This document shows, in pieces, positions 10,293-19,280 of a stretch of DNA of 64,000 nucleotides. The notes under the pieces were generated by a model. That model saw nothing but the letters and a program-made list of their open reading frames with translations, ran no database searches and was not told the origin of the DNA. The DNA is from Neobacillus sp. PS2-9 (GTDB lineage Bacteria; Bacillota; Bacilli; Bacillales; Cytobacillaceae), in the NCBI RefSeq assembly GCF_030915525.1, contig NZ_CP133269.1, forward strand, positions 2,577,001 through 2,641,000, in the 5' to 3' direction. Each line of letters begins with the position of its first letter. Position 1 is the first letter of the stretch. A program made the translations under genes and the position numbers.

Positions 10293-10392
10293 TTTATTTG
10301 CGAAAACTCAAGCTTTATTTGCGATTCTCCTGGTTTTATTTGCGAAACATCAGGGTTTATTTGCGTAAATCCAAGTTTTATTTGCGAAACAA
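10293..10392. repeat. 21-bp tandem repeat, five units
   Basis: The sequence TTTATTTGCG recurs at 10293, 10314, 10335, 10356 and 10377, an exact 21-bp period with variable 11-bp spacers of mostly AAA-NNTCANGN type. A degenerate sixth unit may precede it (TTTACGTAAATTCATTG from 10276). In one frame it encodes heptads ending YLR, but that frame starts inside the phnE terminator and has no ribosome site. It lies between phnE and the Bce-type regulator. Confidence 0.85.
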
Positions 10393-10572
10393 ACACTACA
10401 TCCCCATATTCAATATGAATATATATATGCACTGTTATCATAGCAAGTTTTTATAATTTTATGAATATAAAATCGTTACTTACGTCCTGTTAAATTGATA
10501 ATTTTTCCACATGCATTCAATTATTAGTATAATAGATTCAACAGAAAATAATTGAAAATGGTGGGAATAGAT

Positions 10573-11247
10573 ATGTACAAAGTTATGATCATAGAGGACG
10601 ATCCTAAAATAAGCTCAATTATTGCTCATACACTGCTCAAATGGAAATTTGATCCTATTGAGGCGAATGACTTTGAACATCTTGACAAAGAATTTATGAA
10701 TAATAAGCCCGACCTTGTACTCCTAGATATTAATCTTCCAATTTATGATGGCTATTATTGGTGTGGTAAATTTCGTCAGTTATCCAATGTCCCTATCATC
10801 TTCATCTCTTCCCGTTCTCAAAATATGGATATTGTAATGGCAATGAACATGGGCGGAGATGATTTTATTCAAAAGCCCTTTTCACTCGATGTACTAATGG
10901 CTAAAATAAATGCTATTTTTAGAAGGGTCTATACCTATAAAGAGAAAGAAAAAGATTACATGGAGCATAGAGGCCTCATCCTCCATGTGGATAAGGGCAG
11001 TATCTCGTATCATGAGAAAGAACTAGATTTAACCAAAAATGAATTTCAAATTTTGTATTTATTACTGAAAAAAAAGGAATGTATTGTATCGAGAGATGAA
11101 ATAATGACTGCACTTTGGGAAAGCGAAAATTTTATTGATGATAATACATTAACGGTTAATATCGCCCGACTACGCAGGAAACTGGAAGAATTCGGGCTTG
11201 ATGACTTTATTGAAACGAAAAAAAGACAAGGATATGTGATCAAATGA
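10573..11247 (+). CDS. OmpR-family response regulator, BceR type
   Basis: A 224-residue two-domain regulator. Receiver domain: acidic pair in VMIIEDDPK at residues 9-10, phosphoacceptor Asp in LVLLDINLP near 52, switch region FISSR and conserved Lys in QKPFS near 100. The C-terminal winged-helix domain is marked by LDLTKNEFQILYLLL and NTLTVNIARLRRKL. It is closest to BceR/YxdJ/PsdR regulators that sense cell-wall antibiotics through a flux-sensing ABC transporter. I chose the ATG at 10573 after GGTGGGA. It overlaps the kinase gene by 4 bp. A TATAAT at 10528-10533 may be its -10. Confidence 0.9.
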   Translation: MYKVMIIEDDPKISSIIAHTLLKWKFDPIEANDFEHLDKEFMNNKPDLVLLDINLPIYDGYYWCGKFRQLSNVPIIFISSRSQNMDIVMAMNMGGDDFIQKPFSLDVLMAKINAIFRRVYTYKEKEKDYMEHRGLILHVDKGSISYHEKELDLTKNEFQILYLLLKKKECIVSRDEIMTALWESENFIDDNTLTVNIARLRRKLEEFGLDDFIETKKRQGYVIK

Positions 11248-12239
11248 AATTTTCACATTTTCTTTCTGACCAAAAATGGTTTTTATTCACTTTTTTGATT
11301 GTATTACTTTTTATGGTCATCTTAATAAGCGTTGACCCAAAACTACATATCTCTACTGGAAGTCTAGTTTATTTAGTCCTCCTATCTATCATTGTTTTTA
11401 GCGTATTTTTCATTGGCTCTTATCTTTATAAAAATTATCAGCTGGTAAAGTGGAAGCAGCTCCCATTCAATGGATATTTTTTAGATTCAATCCCTTTGCC
11501 AGTCACACATGAACAAGAAATTTATATAGAAACCATGAAACGATTAAGTGAGCAGTATGTAATGAGCAACCATCTGCGTGATGAAGAGAAAAAGGAGCAG
11601 TTGGAATTTATGACACAATGGTTTCATGAGATAAAAACACCCATTGCTGTCAGTCGTTTATTACTGGAAACTGAAGTTGATTCCCCTAGTCTTCAGGATG
11701 AAATCGACAAAATAGAAGCGTTTGTGGAGCAGGCTCTTTACTTTTCAAGACTTAATGATTTCAACAAGGACTATATTATTGAAGAGATCCATATGGAGAA
11801 ATGTATCAAAAATATAATTAAAGCGGAGTCAAAGTCATTTATTTCGAAAAAAATAAAACTTTCAATTGAGACAAGTCAGTTAACGGTTATAAGTGATCTA
11901 AAAGGATTGAATTTTATTATCAGACAGATCCTCCTTAATTCTTTAAAATACTCGGATGAATACAGTGAAATCTCCTTCACTATTAATTCGGAGAAAAGAA
12001 CATTGACAATTATTGATCAAGGGATTGGTATCCCACCTGAGGATCTTCCACGTGTATTTGAAAAAGGATTTACAGGTAAAAACGGACGAACTAATCAACG
12101 CTCTACCGGCATGGGATTATATCTCGCTAAAAAAACAGCAGAAAAACTAGGACATGACCTTTCCATCACATCGACAGTCGGCGCAGGAACCCAAGCGATT
12201 CTTTATTTTCCACAACGATATAATTTATATAAAGGATAA
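11244..12239 (+). CDS. Intramembrane-sensing histidine kinase, BceS type
   Basis: A 331-residue kinase. Two N-terminal membrane helices (about residues 12-32 and 38-60) are joined by a very short extracellular turn, the hallmark of intramembrane-sensing kinases that receive their signal from a Bce transporter. The H-box is QWFHEIKTPIAVSRLLLE with His near residue 129, the N-box RQILLNSLKYS near 230, the G-boxes IIDQGIGIPPEDL and STGMGLYLAKKTAEKLGH. Cognate regulator is immediately upstream with ATGA overlap. The likely partner transporter is on the opposite strand at 13231-15910. The last codons (KG, stop) lie inside an inverted repeat. Confidence 0.9.
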   Translation: MKFSHFLSDQKWFLFTFLIVLLFMVILISVDPKLHISTGSLVYLVLLSIIVFSVFFIGSYLYKNYQLVKWKQLPFNGYFLDSIPLPVTHEQEIYIETMKRLSEQYVMSNHLRDEEKKEQLEFMTQWFHEIKTPIAVSRLLLETEVDSPSLQDEIDKIEAFVEQALYFSRLNDFNKDYIIEEIHMEKCIKNIIKAESKSFISKKIKLSIETSQLTVISDLKGLNFIIRQILLNSLKYSDEYSEISFTINSEKRTLTIIDQGIGIPPEDLPRVFEKGFTGKNGRTNQRSTGMGLYLAKKTAEKLGHDLSITSTVGAGTQAILYFPQRYNLYKG

Positions 12240-12284
12240 AAAAACAAGCTCATTAAGATAACGGGTTTACTTGTGAGGTGCAAA
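12231..12284 (+). repeat. 54-bp inverted repeat, left arm
   Basis: Begins AAAGGATAAAAAAACAAG, spanning the last two codons and stop of the BceS-type kinase, and ends GAGGTGCAAA. Its inverted partner is 13187-13239. About 46 of 54 positions are identical with one gap. Confidence 0.75.
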
Positions 12285-12360
12285 ACGTCAAATCACCGAC
12301 ATACTCACGCAGTAATAGCATAACTTTCACAACACAAATCACATAATATTTCACAATCAA

Positions 12361-12398
12361 AAAGGCTCAGAGTTATTTCCAACTCTAAGCCTTTTTTT
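12361..12398. terminator. Bidirectional terminator between kinase and small membrane protein
   Basis: AAAGGCTCAGAGTT pairs with AACTCTAAGCCTTTT with one bulge, followed by TTT on plus and an A run that gives T residues on minus. It serves both the bceRS-type pair and the convergent small gene. Confidence 0.75.
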
Positions 12399-12449
12399 AA
12401 TATCCAGTTTTGGTAGCTTGTAGTCGTTATTTTCATATCTAATGTTTAT

Positions 12450-12791
12450 CTATTCCTTTTTACCCTTATAATAAGTTAACGGGTAACCAATAATTATACA
12501 AATAACTCCTCCTATACCAGTCGAAATAAAAGATAGTTCTTCTTTAAAAAAGGACCAACTTATAATCCAAAATATTATAATTAACCAGCCTAAGACATTT
12601 GGTATTTTAAGTTTTATTCCTTCACCTCCACTAGACCTAGGCAAGTATATGCTAATCGCGTTTAAGGAAATTCCGAATAACGCAATTAATGTGCCAATAA
12701 TAAACCAATGAGTTGCTAAAAAGGTTTGGAAATATATGCCTACCATCATTAAGAGTAAGCCAACCCAAGTTAATATTCTTCCTTTTTTCAT
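12450..12791 (-). CDS. Small four-helix membrane protein, function unknown
   Basis: A 113-residue protein with four predicted membrane helices: WVGLLLMMVGIYFQTFL, FIIGTLIALFGISLNAISI, VLGWLIIIFWIISWSFF and FISTGIGGVICIIIGY, and a basic C-terminus. I do not recognise a family. I chose the ATG at 12791, which follows GGGGAGAAG; the open frame extends 29 codons upstream without a ribosome site. It sits inside a segment bounded by inverted 54-bp repeats at the 3' ends of the kinase and permease genes, so it may have been inserted into the Bce-type locus. It could be an accessory resistance protein, but nothing in the sequence proves that. Confidence 0.65.
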   Translation of the reverse strand: MKKGRILTWVGLLLMMVGIYFQTFLATHWFIIGTLIALFGISLNAISIYLPRSSGGEGIKLKIPNVLGWLIIIFWIISWSFFKEELSFISTGIGGVICIIIGYPLTYYKGKKE

Positions 12792-13125
12792 TTTTCTTCT
12801 CCCCAAATCTTTTGTCATACTATATTTATTAATCTTTTTGAACTCTAATTCCCATATGTTCAAGAAAGTATTCAACAAAAAAGGCGGTTAATCCTTCTTG
12901 GATTACCTTGCTCGTTTGCGTAAGAAAATCTTTTCACAAACTTTCCAGTATCTATAATATGATTTTAAAATAAATATCCAATAACCTTCGTGATTGCAAC
13001 ACAATTCACTCACTAAATCACAAAGAATTCGCACACCCTCCAATAATTATTTCATACCTGTGATTTACTATGTGAATTAGGGCGAAGCGGACGAAAGAAA
13101 TTCGTCGAAATGGTGATAAATCAAT

Positions 13126-13168
13126 AAAAAACGCACTGTAAATTATATTGTGAATTCAAGTGCGTTTT
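13126..13168 (-). terminator. Terminator of the Bce-type transporter genes
   Basis: AAAACGCACT at 13128-13137 pairs with AGTGCGTTTT at 13159-13168, giving GCGTTTTTTATTG on minus. The rest of 12792-13230 is non-coding and carries several TTCACA/TGTGAA motifs. Confidence 0.75.
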
Positions 13169-13186
13169 CCTATGTGTTTTACTATG

Positions 13187-13239
13187 TTTGCACCTCTGAA
13201 GTAAATCCGTTATCATTAGGAGCCTGTTTTTTATCCTTT
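13187..13239 (-). repeat. 54-bp inverted repeat, right arm
   Basis: Reads on the minus strand as AAAGGATAAAAAACAGGCTC at its start and GAGGTGCAAA at its end, covering the final codons and stop of the BceB-type permease. Inverted counterpart of 12231-12284. Confidence 0.75.
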
Positions 13240-15156
13240 AATTATTTTAAAATAGGATGCGCTTGTTAACCAATAATAGACCAGGTATATGCATAAATAG
13301 ACTCCGAGACAGGTAATATAAGGCACTTGCATTTTAATAGGTAAATAATCAGAAAAGAAAGCTAGAAAGACAATACTATGGCTGATTGCAAGAATCAGTG
13401 GAAGAAAAAAGGTAAAGCCTACTTGTCTCGCGATGGATCCTTTCACTTCTTTGTCAGGAATACCTATCTTTTCTAAAATTTTATACCGACCCTTATCCGT
13501 GGTGGCTTCCATTAGTTGTTTAAAATAAATAATACTGCCTGTGGCTAATAGAAAGACCAGTCCAAGGAACCCACAAATAAATATAAGCAAACCGTAAGTC
13601 TCAAGCCCATAATGGTAATTCTCATAGAAACTGGAGTAAATGGGTCTCGGTGTGTCATCCACATATTTATAGGGTTCTGTTAGTCTATCAAGTTTTTTAT
13701 TTAATGCCTTAATCTCTTTTTCATTTTCTATTTTATAGATATAAAGTTTTTCCGAGGTCATCCCCATTTTTAACTCGTTGAAAAGTGAGTTGCTAACAAC
13801 AAGCGGAAAAAGATTTCCCCCTTGGTTAAGTAAGGAATATCCTTTATAGTCAATAATTTTAATCGTATGATTGTTTGGTAATGAAAGACTCTTCCCACTA
13901 TATGGGTCATTATTTTGATTTAAGGTGCCATCGTAAAAGGCAATCGCCTCATTCATTTCTAGGTGAACCTCCTCTTTCACCTTCCTTTTTTTCATCAGAT
14001 TATGATACGAATCCTCAGAAATCAGGATCGTATGATAAAAATCAGGTACTCTTTCTAACGCAGATACATCCGTTTGAATTGGTAAGTACTCTATTTTCTC
14101 ACTATAGGTGATCTTTGTTGAGGAGTCCTCTTCAATAATTGATTGCAATTGATTATTTACCTTGGTGTCCATCAAATTAAAAATATAACTATAGGGATTA
14201 TCCTTTTGGGATATGGAATCAATATGATAATAAAAACTATAGGTCAACACACAAGCAACAATGGTAATACTGCTTAATAGTGAAATGACCGTTAAGACGA
14301 GGACATTCCCCTTTATTCGATACATTAGCTGACTTACACTAAGCAAATTCCTTCCCTTGTAATAAACAGAGTTCATTTTTTTCAATAAAAATAATAAATA
14401 TGCTAATAGAGAATGCATAAAAATGTAGGTTCCTATTATCAGTAAAAATACAGCTGTAATGATTCGAATACCAGTTTGAGCTATTACATTCAACTCTCCA
14501 GGATTCATTACTAGAATATATCCTGAAATGATACACGCTATTGCTAAAAAACTAGTAACAATAGAAGGCGTACTTCGTCTCTCTCCTATTCTTTCCGCTT
14601 TAAAGAGTTCAGCCAATGAAAACCGATAGATTACACGATAACTATGGATGGAAGTAATTAAAATAATGATGAGAAAAATGACAATCGTTTGAATCAAGGC
14701 ACTTTGTGAAATAGTGAAGGTCACTTCCAGGGAAAAGTTCATTAATTTAAAAATAATCATCATAAACATTTTTGAAAAAAGAAGACCCATACTAATTCCA
14801 AGAATCAGTGCCAAGGCACCTATTATCAAATTCTCAAAAAACAGAAGCTGCGCTACTTTTCTTTTACTCATTCCAAACAGTGAATACAGCCCTATTTCCC
14901 TTTTACGTTTTCTAGTAAAAAAAGAGTTGCTATACCAAATAAAAATAGCGGAAAAAATCATTAATACAATTGATGCAACATGAAAAGCAGACTCCATCTT
15001 ACCAAGAGTAACAGTGGAACCAAGTAATTGATTATTGTATTCTAAAGAAACAAATGTAAAATAAATAGAAATACTTATAATCATAGAATTTAGGTAAATC
15101 AAATATTGGCGAATATTTTTTTTTATATTCTTACTAGCAAGGCTATACAATGTCAT
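13231..15156 (-). CDS. BceB-type ABC transporter permease
   Basis: A 641-residue permease with the FtsX-like layout of BceAB transporters: one N-terminal helix, blocks of helices to about residue 310, a large extracellular domain of about 200 residues (roughly 315-520), then three C-terminal helices. The conserved IRQYLIYLNSMIISISIYF start and KRKREIGLYSLFGMSKRK cytoplasmic segment are typical. In this family the extracellular domain detects bacitracin-like or lantibiotic complexes and signals to the paired kinase. It overlaps the ATPase gene by 14 bp. Drug specificity cannot be read from the sequence. Confidence 0.9.
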   Translation of the reverse strand: MTLYSLASKNIKKNIRQYLIYLNSMIISISIYFTFVSLEYNNQLLGSTVTLGKMESAFHVASIVLMIFSAIFIWYSNSFFTRKRKREIGLYSLFGMSKRKVAQLLFFENLIIGALALILGISMGLLFSKMFMMIIFKLMNFSLEVTFTISQSALIQTIVIFLIIILITSIHSYRVIYRFSLAELFKAERIGERRSTPSIVTSFLAIACIISGYILVMNPGELNVIAQTGIRIITAVFLLIIGTYIFMHSLLAYLLFLLKKMNSVYYKGRNLLSVSQLMYRIKGNVLVLTVISLLSSITIVACVLTYSFYYHIDSISQKDNPYSYIFNLMDTKVNNQLQSIIEEDSSTKITYSEKIEYLPIQTDVSALERVPDFYHTILISEDSYHNLMKKRKVKEEVHLEMNEAIAFYDGTLNQNNDPYSGKSLSLPNNHTIKIIDYKGYSLLNQGGNLFPLVVSNSLFNELKMGMTSEKLYIYKIENEKEIKALNKKLDRLTEPYKYVDDTPRPIYSSFYENYHYGLETYGLLIFICGFLGLVFLLATGSIIYFKQLMEATTDKGRYKILEKIGIPDKEVKGSIARQVGFTFFLPLILAISHSIVFLAFFSDYLPIKMQVPYITCLGVYLCIYLVYYWLTSASYFKIIKG

Positions 15157-15910
15157 GTTGCATCCCTCCTAATGTCGAAAGGATATCAAGTATTTGTTTA
15201 TACATATGTTTACGTGAATGATCTCCTTTACGGATTTCAGTATAAAGGGATCCATCTTTTATGAATATAATTCGTGAACAAAAACTTGCAGCATAAGCAT
15301 CATGAGTAACCATTAAGATTGTCGATTGATATTCTTTATTAAGTTCAACAAGAGTCTCAAGCAGCTGATATGAGGATTTAGAATCGAGAGCACCGGTTGG
15401 CTCATCAGCAAAAATAATACTTGGATCACAGACGATAGCCCGGCAAACAGCAGTGCGCTGCTGCTGGCCGCCAGATACTTCATATTGATATTTTTCAAGA
15501 ATATCTTGGATTCCAAAGCGATTAGCAAGTTCAATCACTTTTTTATTCATTTCATCCACTGATATATGACTAAAAGCTAATGGTAATAGAATATTTTCTT
15601 TGATAGTTAATGTATCTAGAAGGAAATATTCTTGAAAAATGAACCCCATTTTTCCTCTTCTATATTCTGTTAAATCATGGTCAGATAAGTTTTGTAAGTT
15701 TTTTCCACCAATACTAACAACCCCTGAAGAAGGTTTTTCAATTGACGATAACACATTAAGTAACGTTGATTTTCCCGCTCCAGAAGGACCCATTACCCCA
15801 ACAAATTCACCTTTTAACATCTTTAAGTCAATATTTTTAAGCGCAGAATAGGAGCTTCTTCTTGTACCAAAGACTTTATTTACTCCTTTTGCCTCCAACA
15901 TAATTTCCAT
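15143..15910 (-). CDS. BceA-type ABC transporter ATPase
   Basis: A 255-residue ATPase of the MacB/LolD-like group. Walker [15 protein letters not shown] is near residue 40, the Q-loop [10 protein letters not shown] near 90, the signature [15 protein letters not shown] near 145, Walker [15 protein letters not shown] near 165, and the switch region [13 protein letters not shown] near 200. All motifs are intact. It is the first gene of the two-gene minus-strand unit, and a TTACA-N4-TGTAA palindrome lies about 95 bp upstream. With the convergent regulator-kinase pair it forms a complete detoxification module, although the usual RS-AB co-orientation is lost. Confidence 0.92.
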   Translation of the reverse strand: MEIMLEAKGVNKVFGTRRSSYSALKNIDLKMLKGEFVGVMGPSGAGKSTLLNVLSSIEKPSSGVVSIGGKNLQNLSDHDLTEYRRGKMGFIFQEYFLLDTLTIKENILLPLAFSHISVDEMNKKVIELANRFGIQDILEKYQYEVSGGQQQRTAVCRAIVCDPSIIFADEPTGALDSKSSYQLLETLVELNKEYQSTILMVTHDAYAASFCSRIIFIKDGSLYTEIRKGDHSRKHMYKQILDILSTLGGMQHDIV

Positions 15911-16004
15911 AACTTATCACCCATTTCTGTAAATTCCTTATATTTACTATAAAAAATATACAGCTGCCTTTCCATAATGTATCCTTACACAATGGCTCCT
16001 GTTC

Positions 16005-16020
16005 CTTACAATATTGTAAG
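16005..16020. promoter_or_regulatory. Probable BceR-type operator upstream of the transporter genes
   Basis: CTTACAATATTGTAAG is a perfect 16-bp palindrome with the form TTACA-N4-TGTAA. Regulators of the BceR/YxdJ/PsdR group bind inverted repeats of this general shape ahead of their transporter genes. Its position about 95 bp before the BceA-type start links the plus-strand regulator to this promoter. Confidence 0.6.
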
Positions 16021-16179
16021 ATATTACATGCCATTTTTATAAACGTATCATACCCACATAATTGAAGCTAGAATTAATGTGTTAAGGTTGTATTGTCACT
16101 GTACTTTCCATTATTCTATTAATAGTGAAATTTACCATATGACAACAACAGTTGAAATCATCTAAGGAGTGAAATATCT

Positions 16180-17340
16180 TTGCAAACTAAAGGAGCTTTA
16201 CCTATTTTATTTGTAGTAATGTTTTTGGTTATGGTTGGGTTTGGTATTATTATCCCAGTCTTACCTTTCTACGCTGAAGAAATCGGAGCGAACCCAACTG
16301 AGCTTGGATAGTTGATGGCGGTTTATTCACTCATGCAACTCATTTTTGCACCGATATGGGGACAGGTTTCAGATCGAATTGGACGAAAACCTGTAATGAT
16401 GATTGGCATAACCGGGCTTGCCTTATCTTTCTTTATCCAAGCGGTTTCCACTGAACTATGGATGTTGTTTGCAGCAAGGATTTTAGGCGGTATTCTCTCC
16501 TCTGCAAATATGCCAACCGCAATGGCGTACGTTGCAGACATTACTACAGAAGAAAATCGTGGGAAAGGTATGGGGATTGTCGGAGCTGCCACTGGCCTAG
16601 GCTTTGTTTTCGGTCCTGCAATTGGAGGGATTTTTTCAAAAGTCAGCTTGAGTATGCCTTTTTACTTAGCTAGTGGATCATCTCTAATCACTTTGGTGCT
16701 GGTTTTCCTTTTACTAAAAGAATCTACTAATAAAAAGAGTACCGTTAAAAGAGACTCCATTTGGAAAGCTTTTAACTCGAGTGTCTCGGTTCTTTTCTTT
16801 GTTCAATTACTAATTTCATTATCTCTTTCCGGATTAGAGGCAACCTTTGCCTATTTCGCGGCAAAAAGGGCTGGTCTAGAGAGCACTCAACTAGGTTATA
16901 TTTTTATGATTATGGGATTTGGCAGTGCCTTGGTGCAAGGGGGATTAGTTGGCAAATTGACTAAGAAATACGGAGAAAGCACGGTCATTCAAGGTGGAAT
17001 TATTGTTTCAGCCATTGGTTTTGGCTTAATTTTACTAGTACATAACTTTTCAACAGCTGCTATCTTTTTAACCATTTTCGGGTTAGGAAATGGGGTCATC
17101 CGTCCGAGTGTATCTTCACTAATTACAAAAATGTCAACTGCTGGCCATGGGAGTTCAACTGGACTTCTATCTTCCTTCGATTCTCTTGGACGGATAATGG
17201 GACCGCCGATTGGTGGCTGGCTGTTCTCACTTTCTATAGGTCTCCCATATATTTCAGGTACAGTGATATCCATGGCAGCATTTATCTTATTTGTTCTATT
17301 TAGACCGCAAATGTCTACAGTCAAAACAACCAACATGTAA
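16180..17340 (+). pseudogene. MFS drug-efflux-type transporter with in-frame TAG stop
   Basis: A TTG start at 16180 follows AAGGAGTG and reads QTKGALPILFVVMFLVMVG... to NPTELG, then TAG at 16309-16311, then continues in the same frame LMAVYSLMQLIFAPIWGQ to 17340. Read through, it is a 386-residue DHA1-family transporter of normal length with motif A (GQVSDRIGRKPV) and motif C (GAATGLGFVFGPAIGG). Family members have Trp at the interrupted position (LGWLMA), so this looks like TGG to TAG. The rest is well conserved, which suggests a recent mutation or a sequencing error. Internal ATG starts exist but would lose the first helix. Confidence 0.85.
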
Positions 17341-17418
17341 TATCTTATTGGAGGAATATGTTGCTAGGACATGCATAAAATGGGTTATGAGGATTGATGT
17401 ATAAAGGAGCCTGGAAGA

Positions 17419-17766
17419 ATGAAACGTAAAACCTTTATTAATGTATGTTTCCTTATCGCCATTTTAGGTTTTGCCGCCTATCTCGATTCGCCATATTCCT
17501 TTTTGAATAAGGATTATGCTTACACTGCCGATCAGCCTGTTATGGCTCAGCCAGTTGACGTAGAAGTATCGGAAGACATTCCCGTTTTAGAAGAAAAACT
17601 GGAAAAACGGGAAAAAGTAGATGGGTATATCCTTGAAACGTATGAGGAATATGAGGTTTATAAAGACAAAGATGGCAATGTGGTTAAAAGTGAGCCTACA
17701 GGGAAAACGGATACCCTGAAATATTGGGATTACACCGATAAAAAAGATAATAAAAAAACACGCTGA
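17419..17766 (+). CDS. Small secreted or membrane-anchored protein, unknown
   Basis: A 115-residue protein with an N-terminal hydrophobic segment (FINVCFLIAILGFAAYL) after MKRKT, and a charged exported tail with a Tyr/Lys/Asp-rich region YEEYEVYKDKDGNVVKSE. I do not recognise a family. AGGAG precedes the ATG. It lies between the broken MFS gene and the convergent hmp gene and has its own terminator overlapping the stop. Confidence 0.65.
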   Translation: MKRKTFINVCFLIAILGFAAYLDSPYSFLNKDYAYTADQPVMAQPVDVEVSEDIPVLEEKLEKREKVDGYILETYEEYEVYKDKDGNVVKSEPTGKTDTLKYWDYTDKKDNKKTR

Positions 17767-17788
17767 GCTATTTTCAGCGTGTTTTTTT
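17755..17788 (+). terminator. Terminator of the small secreted-protein gene
   Basis: AAACACGCTGA pairs with TCAGCGTGTTT, followed by TTTT. The left arm overlaps the last codons of the gene. The A run on its left may let it work for hmp as well. Confidence 0.85.
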
Positions 17789-17813
17789 CATTAATGATTA
17801 GCAACTCTTCTAG

Positions 17814-19094
17814 CTATTCTAAGCTTCCAAATGATCCGAAGAATTCGTAATGAATTCGTTCTTCTGGGATTCCCCACTGTTTTAATGATTTATTTACTAC
17901 TTTCATAAATGGTTCAGGTCCGCAAAAGTAAAAGTCCGCTTCCTTTGTCGTTATATATTGTTGAAGTAGTTCAAGGCTTATATACCCTTCTTTATCAAAA
18001 TTGTTCATTTCCCTATCTTGTTCTGTGGGCTTCTCATAAATAACAAAAGATTTTACATTTTTATGCTCTGCGGCCAGATCAATTACGTGTTTTTTAAATG
18101 CATGCATTTTACTATTAATGGATGCATGTATATAGTAAGTTTCCCGATTTGGATTTTCTTTGACCGTCGTATTTAACATACACATCATTGGTGTTAGACC
18201 AACCCCACCGCTAATTAACACCAATGGTAGGGTAGATTCCGTATCCAAATAAAAGTCACCAGCAGGTGCAGTAATCGGAATAATGTCTCCTTCCTTTACA
18301 TGGGTATGCAAATAGGTGGAAACGATTCCTGCTGGGATCGTTTGATCTTTTGAATCTTCCCTTTTCACACTTATCCTATAATAGTCTAAACCTGGGCTAT
18401 CTGATAAACTGTATTGACGTAAATGGGTAAATTCCTCTCCAACATGATCCAGTTTTACTGTTATGTATTGCCCCGGAATAAAAACGGCAATTTGTTTTCC
18501 ATCCTTAGGTTTTAAGTAAAAGGAAGTAATGACATCACTTTCCTGTACTTTTTTATCTACAACAAAATCACGAAAACCTGCCCATCCGCCCGGCATAGTT
18601 TCAGTAGTTTTATACATTCGATCTTCCATTCGAATAAAAACGTCGGATATTACCTCATAGGCATCTGCCCAAGCATCAATGATTTCATTGGTAGCAGCAT
18701 CTCCGAGAACTTCCTTTATGGCTCCTAGTAAATTCTCTCCTACAATCGGATAGTGTTCTGGCTTTATTTGCAGGCTTCGGTATTTTTCACCAATTCTCTC
18801 TAATACGGGCATAATTTTGCTAAAGTCATCGATATTTGCTGCTGCACCATAAACTGCGTCTGCTAATGCTTTAGGCTGATGCCCAGTCATTTGGTGTGTT
18901 TGGTTAAAAATATTTAAAAGCTCTGGATGCTGTTTAAACATCCGTTTATAAAATTGTTTAGTTATAGCTTCACCGTGTTCCTTAACAATTGGTAAGGTTG
19001 CTTTAATAATTTCTAATTTTTGAGGATCAAGAGTTTTTACGGTCTTTAATACCTCTTGCCAAGAATGTTTATCTTGTAGATTTTTCTTCGACAT
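17814..19094 (-). CDS. hmp: Flavohemoglobin (nitric oxide dioxygenase)
   Basis: A 426-residue soluble enzyme that oxidises NO to nitrate with O2 and NADPH. An N-terminal globin domain (about 1-150) carries FYKRMFKQHPELLNIFNQ and the proximal-helix region KALADAVYGAA; the FAD-binding ferredoxin-reductase domain has LRQYSLSDSPG near 235 and ISVKRE; the NAD domain has LISGGVGLTPMMCML near 290 and FYFCGPEPFMK near 390. Length is slightly above the usual 400 because of about 14 extra N-terminal residues. The ATG is preceded by a GGGGG site. Known Bacillus hmp genes respond to ResD and NsrR; I could not assign a clear operator. Confidence 0.96.
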   Translation of the reverse strand: MSKKNLQDKHSWQEVLKTVKTLDPQKLEIIKATLPIVKEHGEAITKQFYKRMFKQHPELLNIFNQTHQMTGHQPKALADAVYGAAANIDDFSKIMPVLERIGEKYRSLQIKPEHYPIVGENLLGAIKEVLGDAATNEIIDAWADAYEVISDVFIRMEDRMYKTTETMPGGWAGFRDFVVDKKVQESDVITSFYLKPKDGKQIAVFIPGQYITVKLDHVGEEFTHLRQYSLSDSPGLDYYRISVKREDSKDQTIPAGIVSTYLHTHVKEGDIIPITAPAGDFYLDTESTLPLVLISGGVGLTPMMCMLNTTVKENPNRETYYIHASINSKMHAFKKHVIDLAAEHKNVKSFVIYEKPTEQDREMNNFDKEGYISLELLQQYITTKEADFYFCGPEPFMKVVNKSLKQWGIPEERIHYEFFGSFGSLE

Positions 19095-19280
19095 CTTCTA
19101 TTTACCCCCTTCAATTCTTACAGATAAAGTATCTCCTCATTAAAAAGTTCTATTTAAGGTAAAATTAACTAAAAATCCTTTACGGGATAAAAGCATTTCA
19201 CATAACTTTCCCGAATTTTTCCTTATAAAAAGCTACATACTATTAAAACTACATGTCTTTTGTTGAAGGGAGTTTTATTG

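Noticed and set aside
10226..10456. 76-codon frame with YLR heptads
   Set aside because: It begins inside the phnE terminator without a ribosome site; the heptad is the trivial result of the 21-bp DNA repeat.
12880..12910. Additional terminator GGTTAATC/GATTACC
   Set aside because: The stem is short and bulged and no gene ends there; too weak to list.
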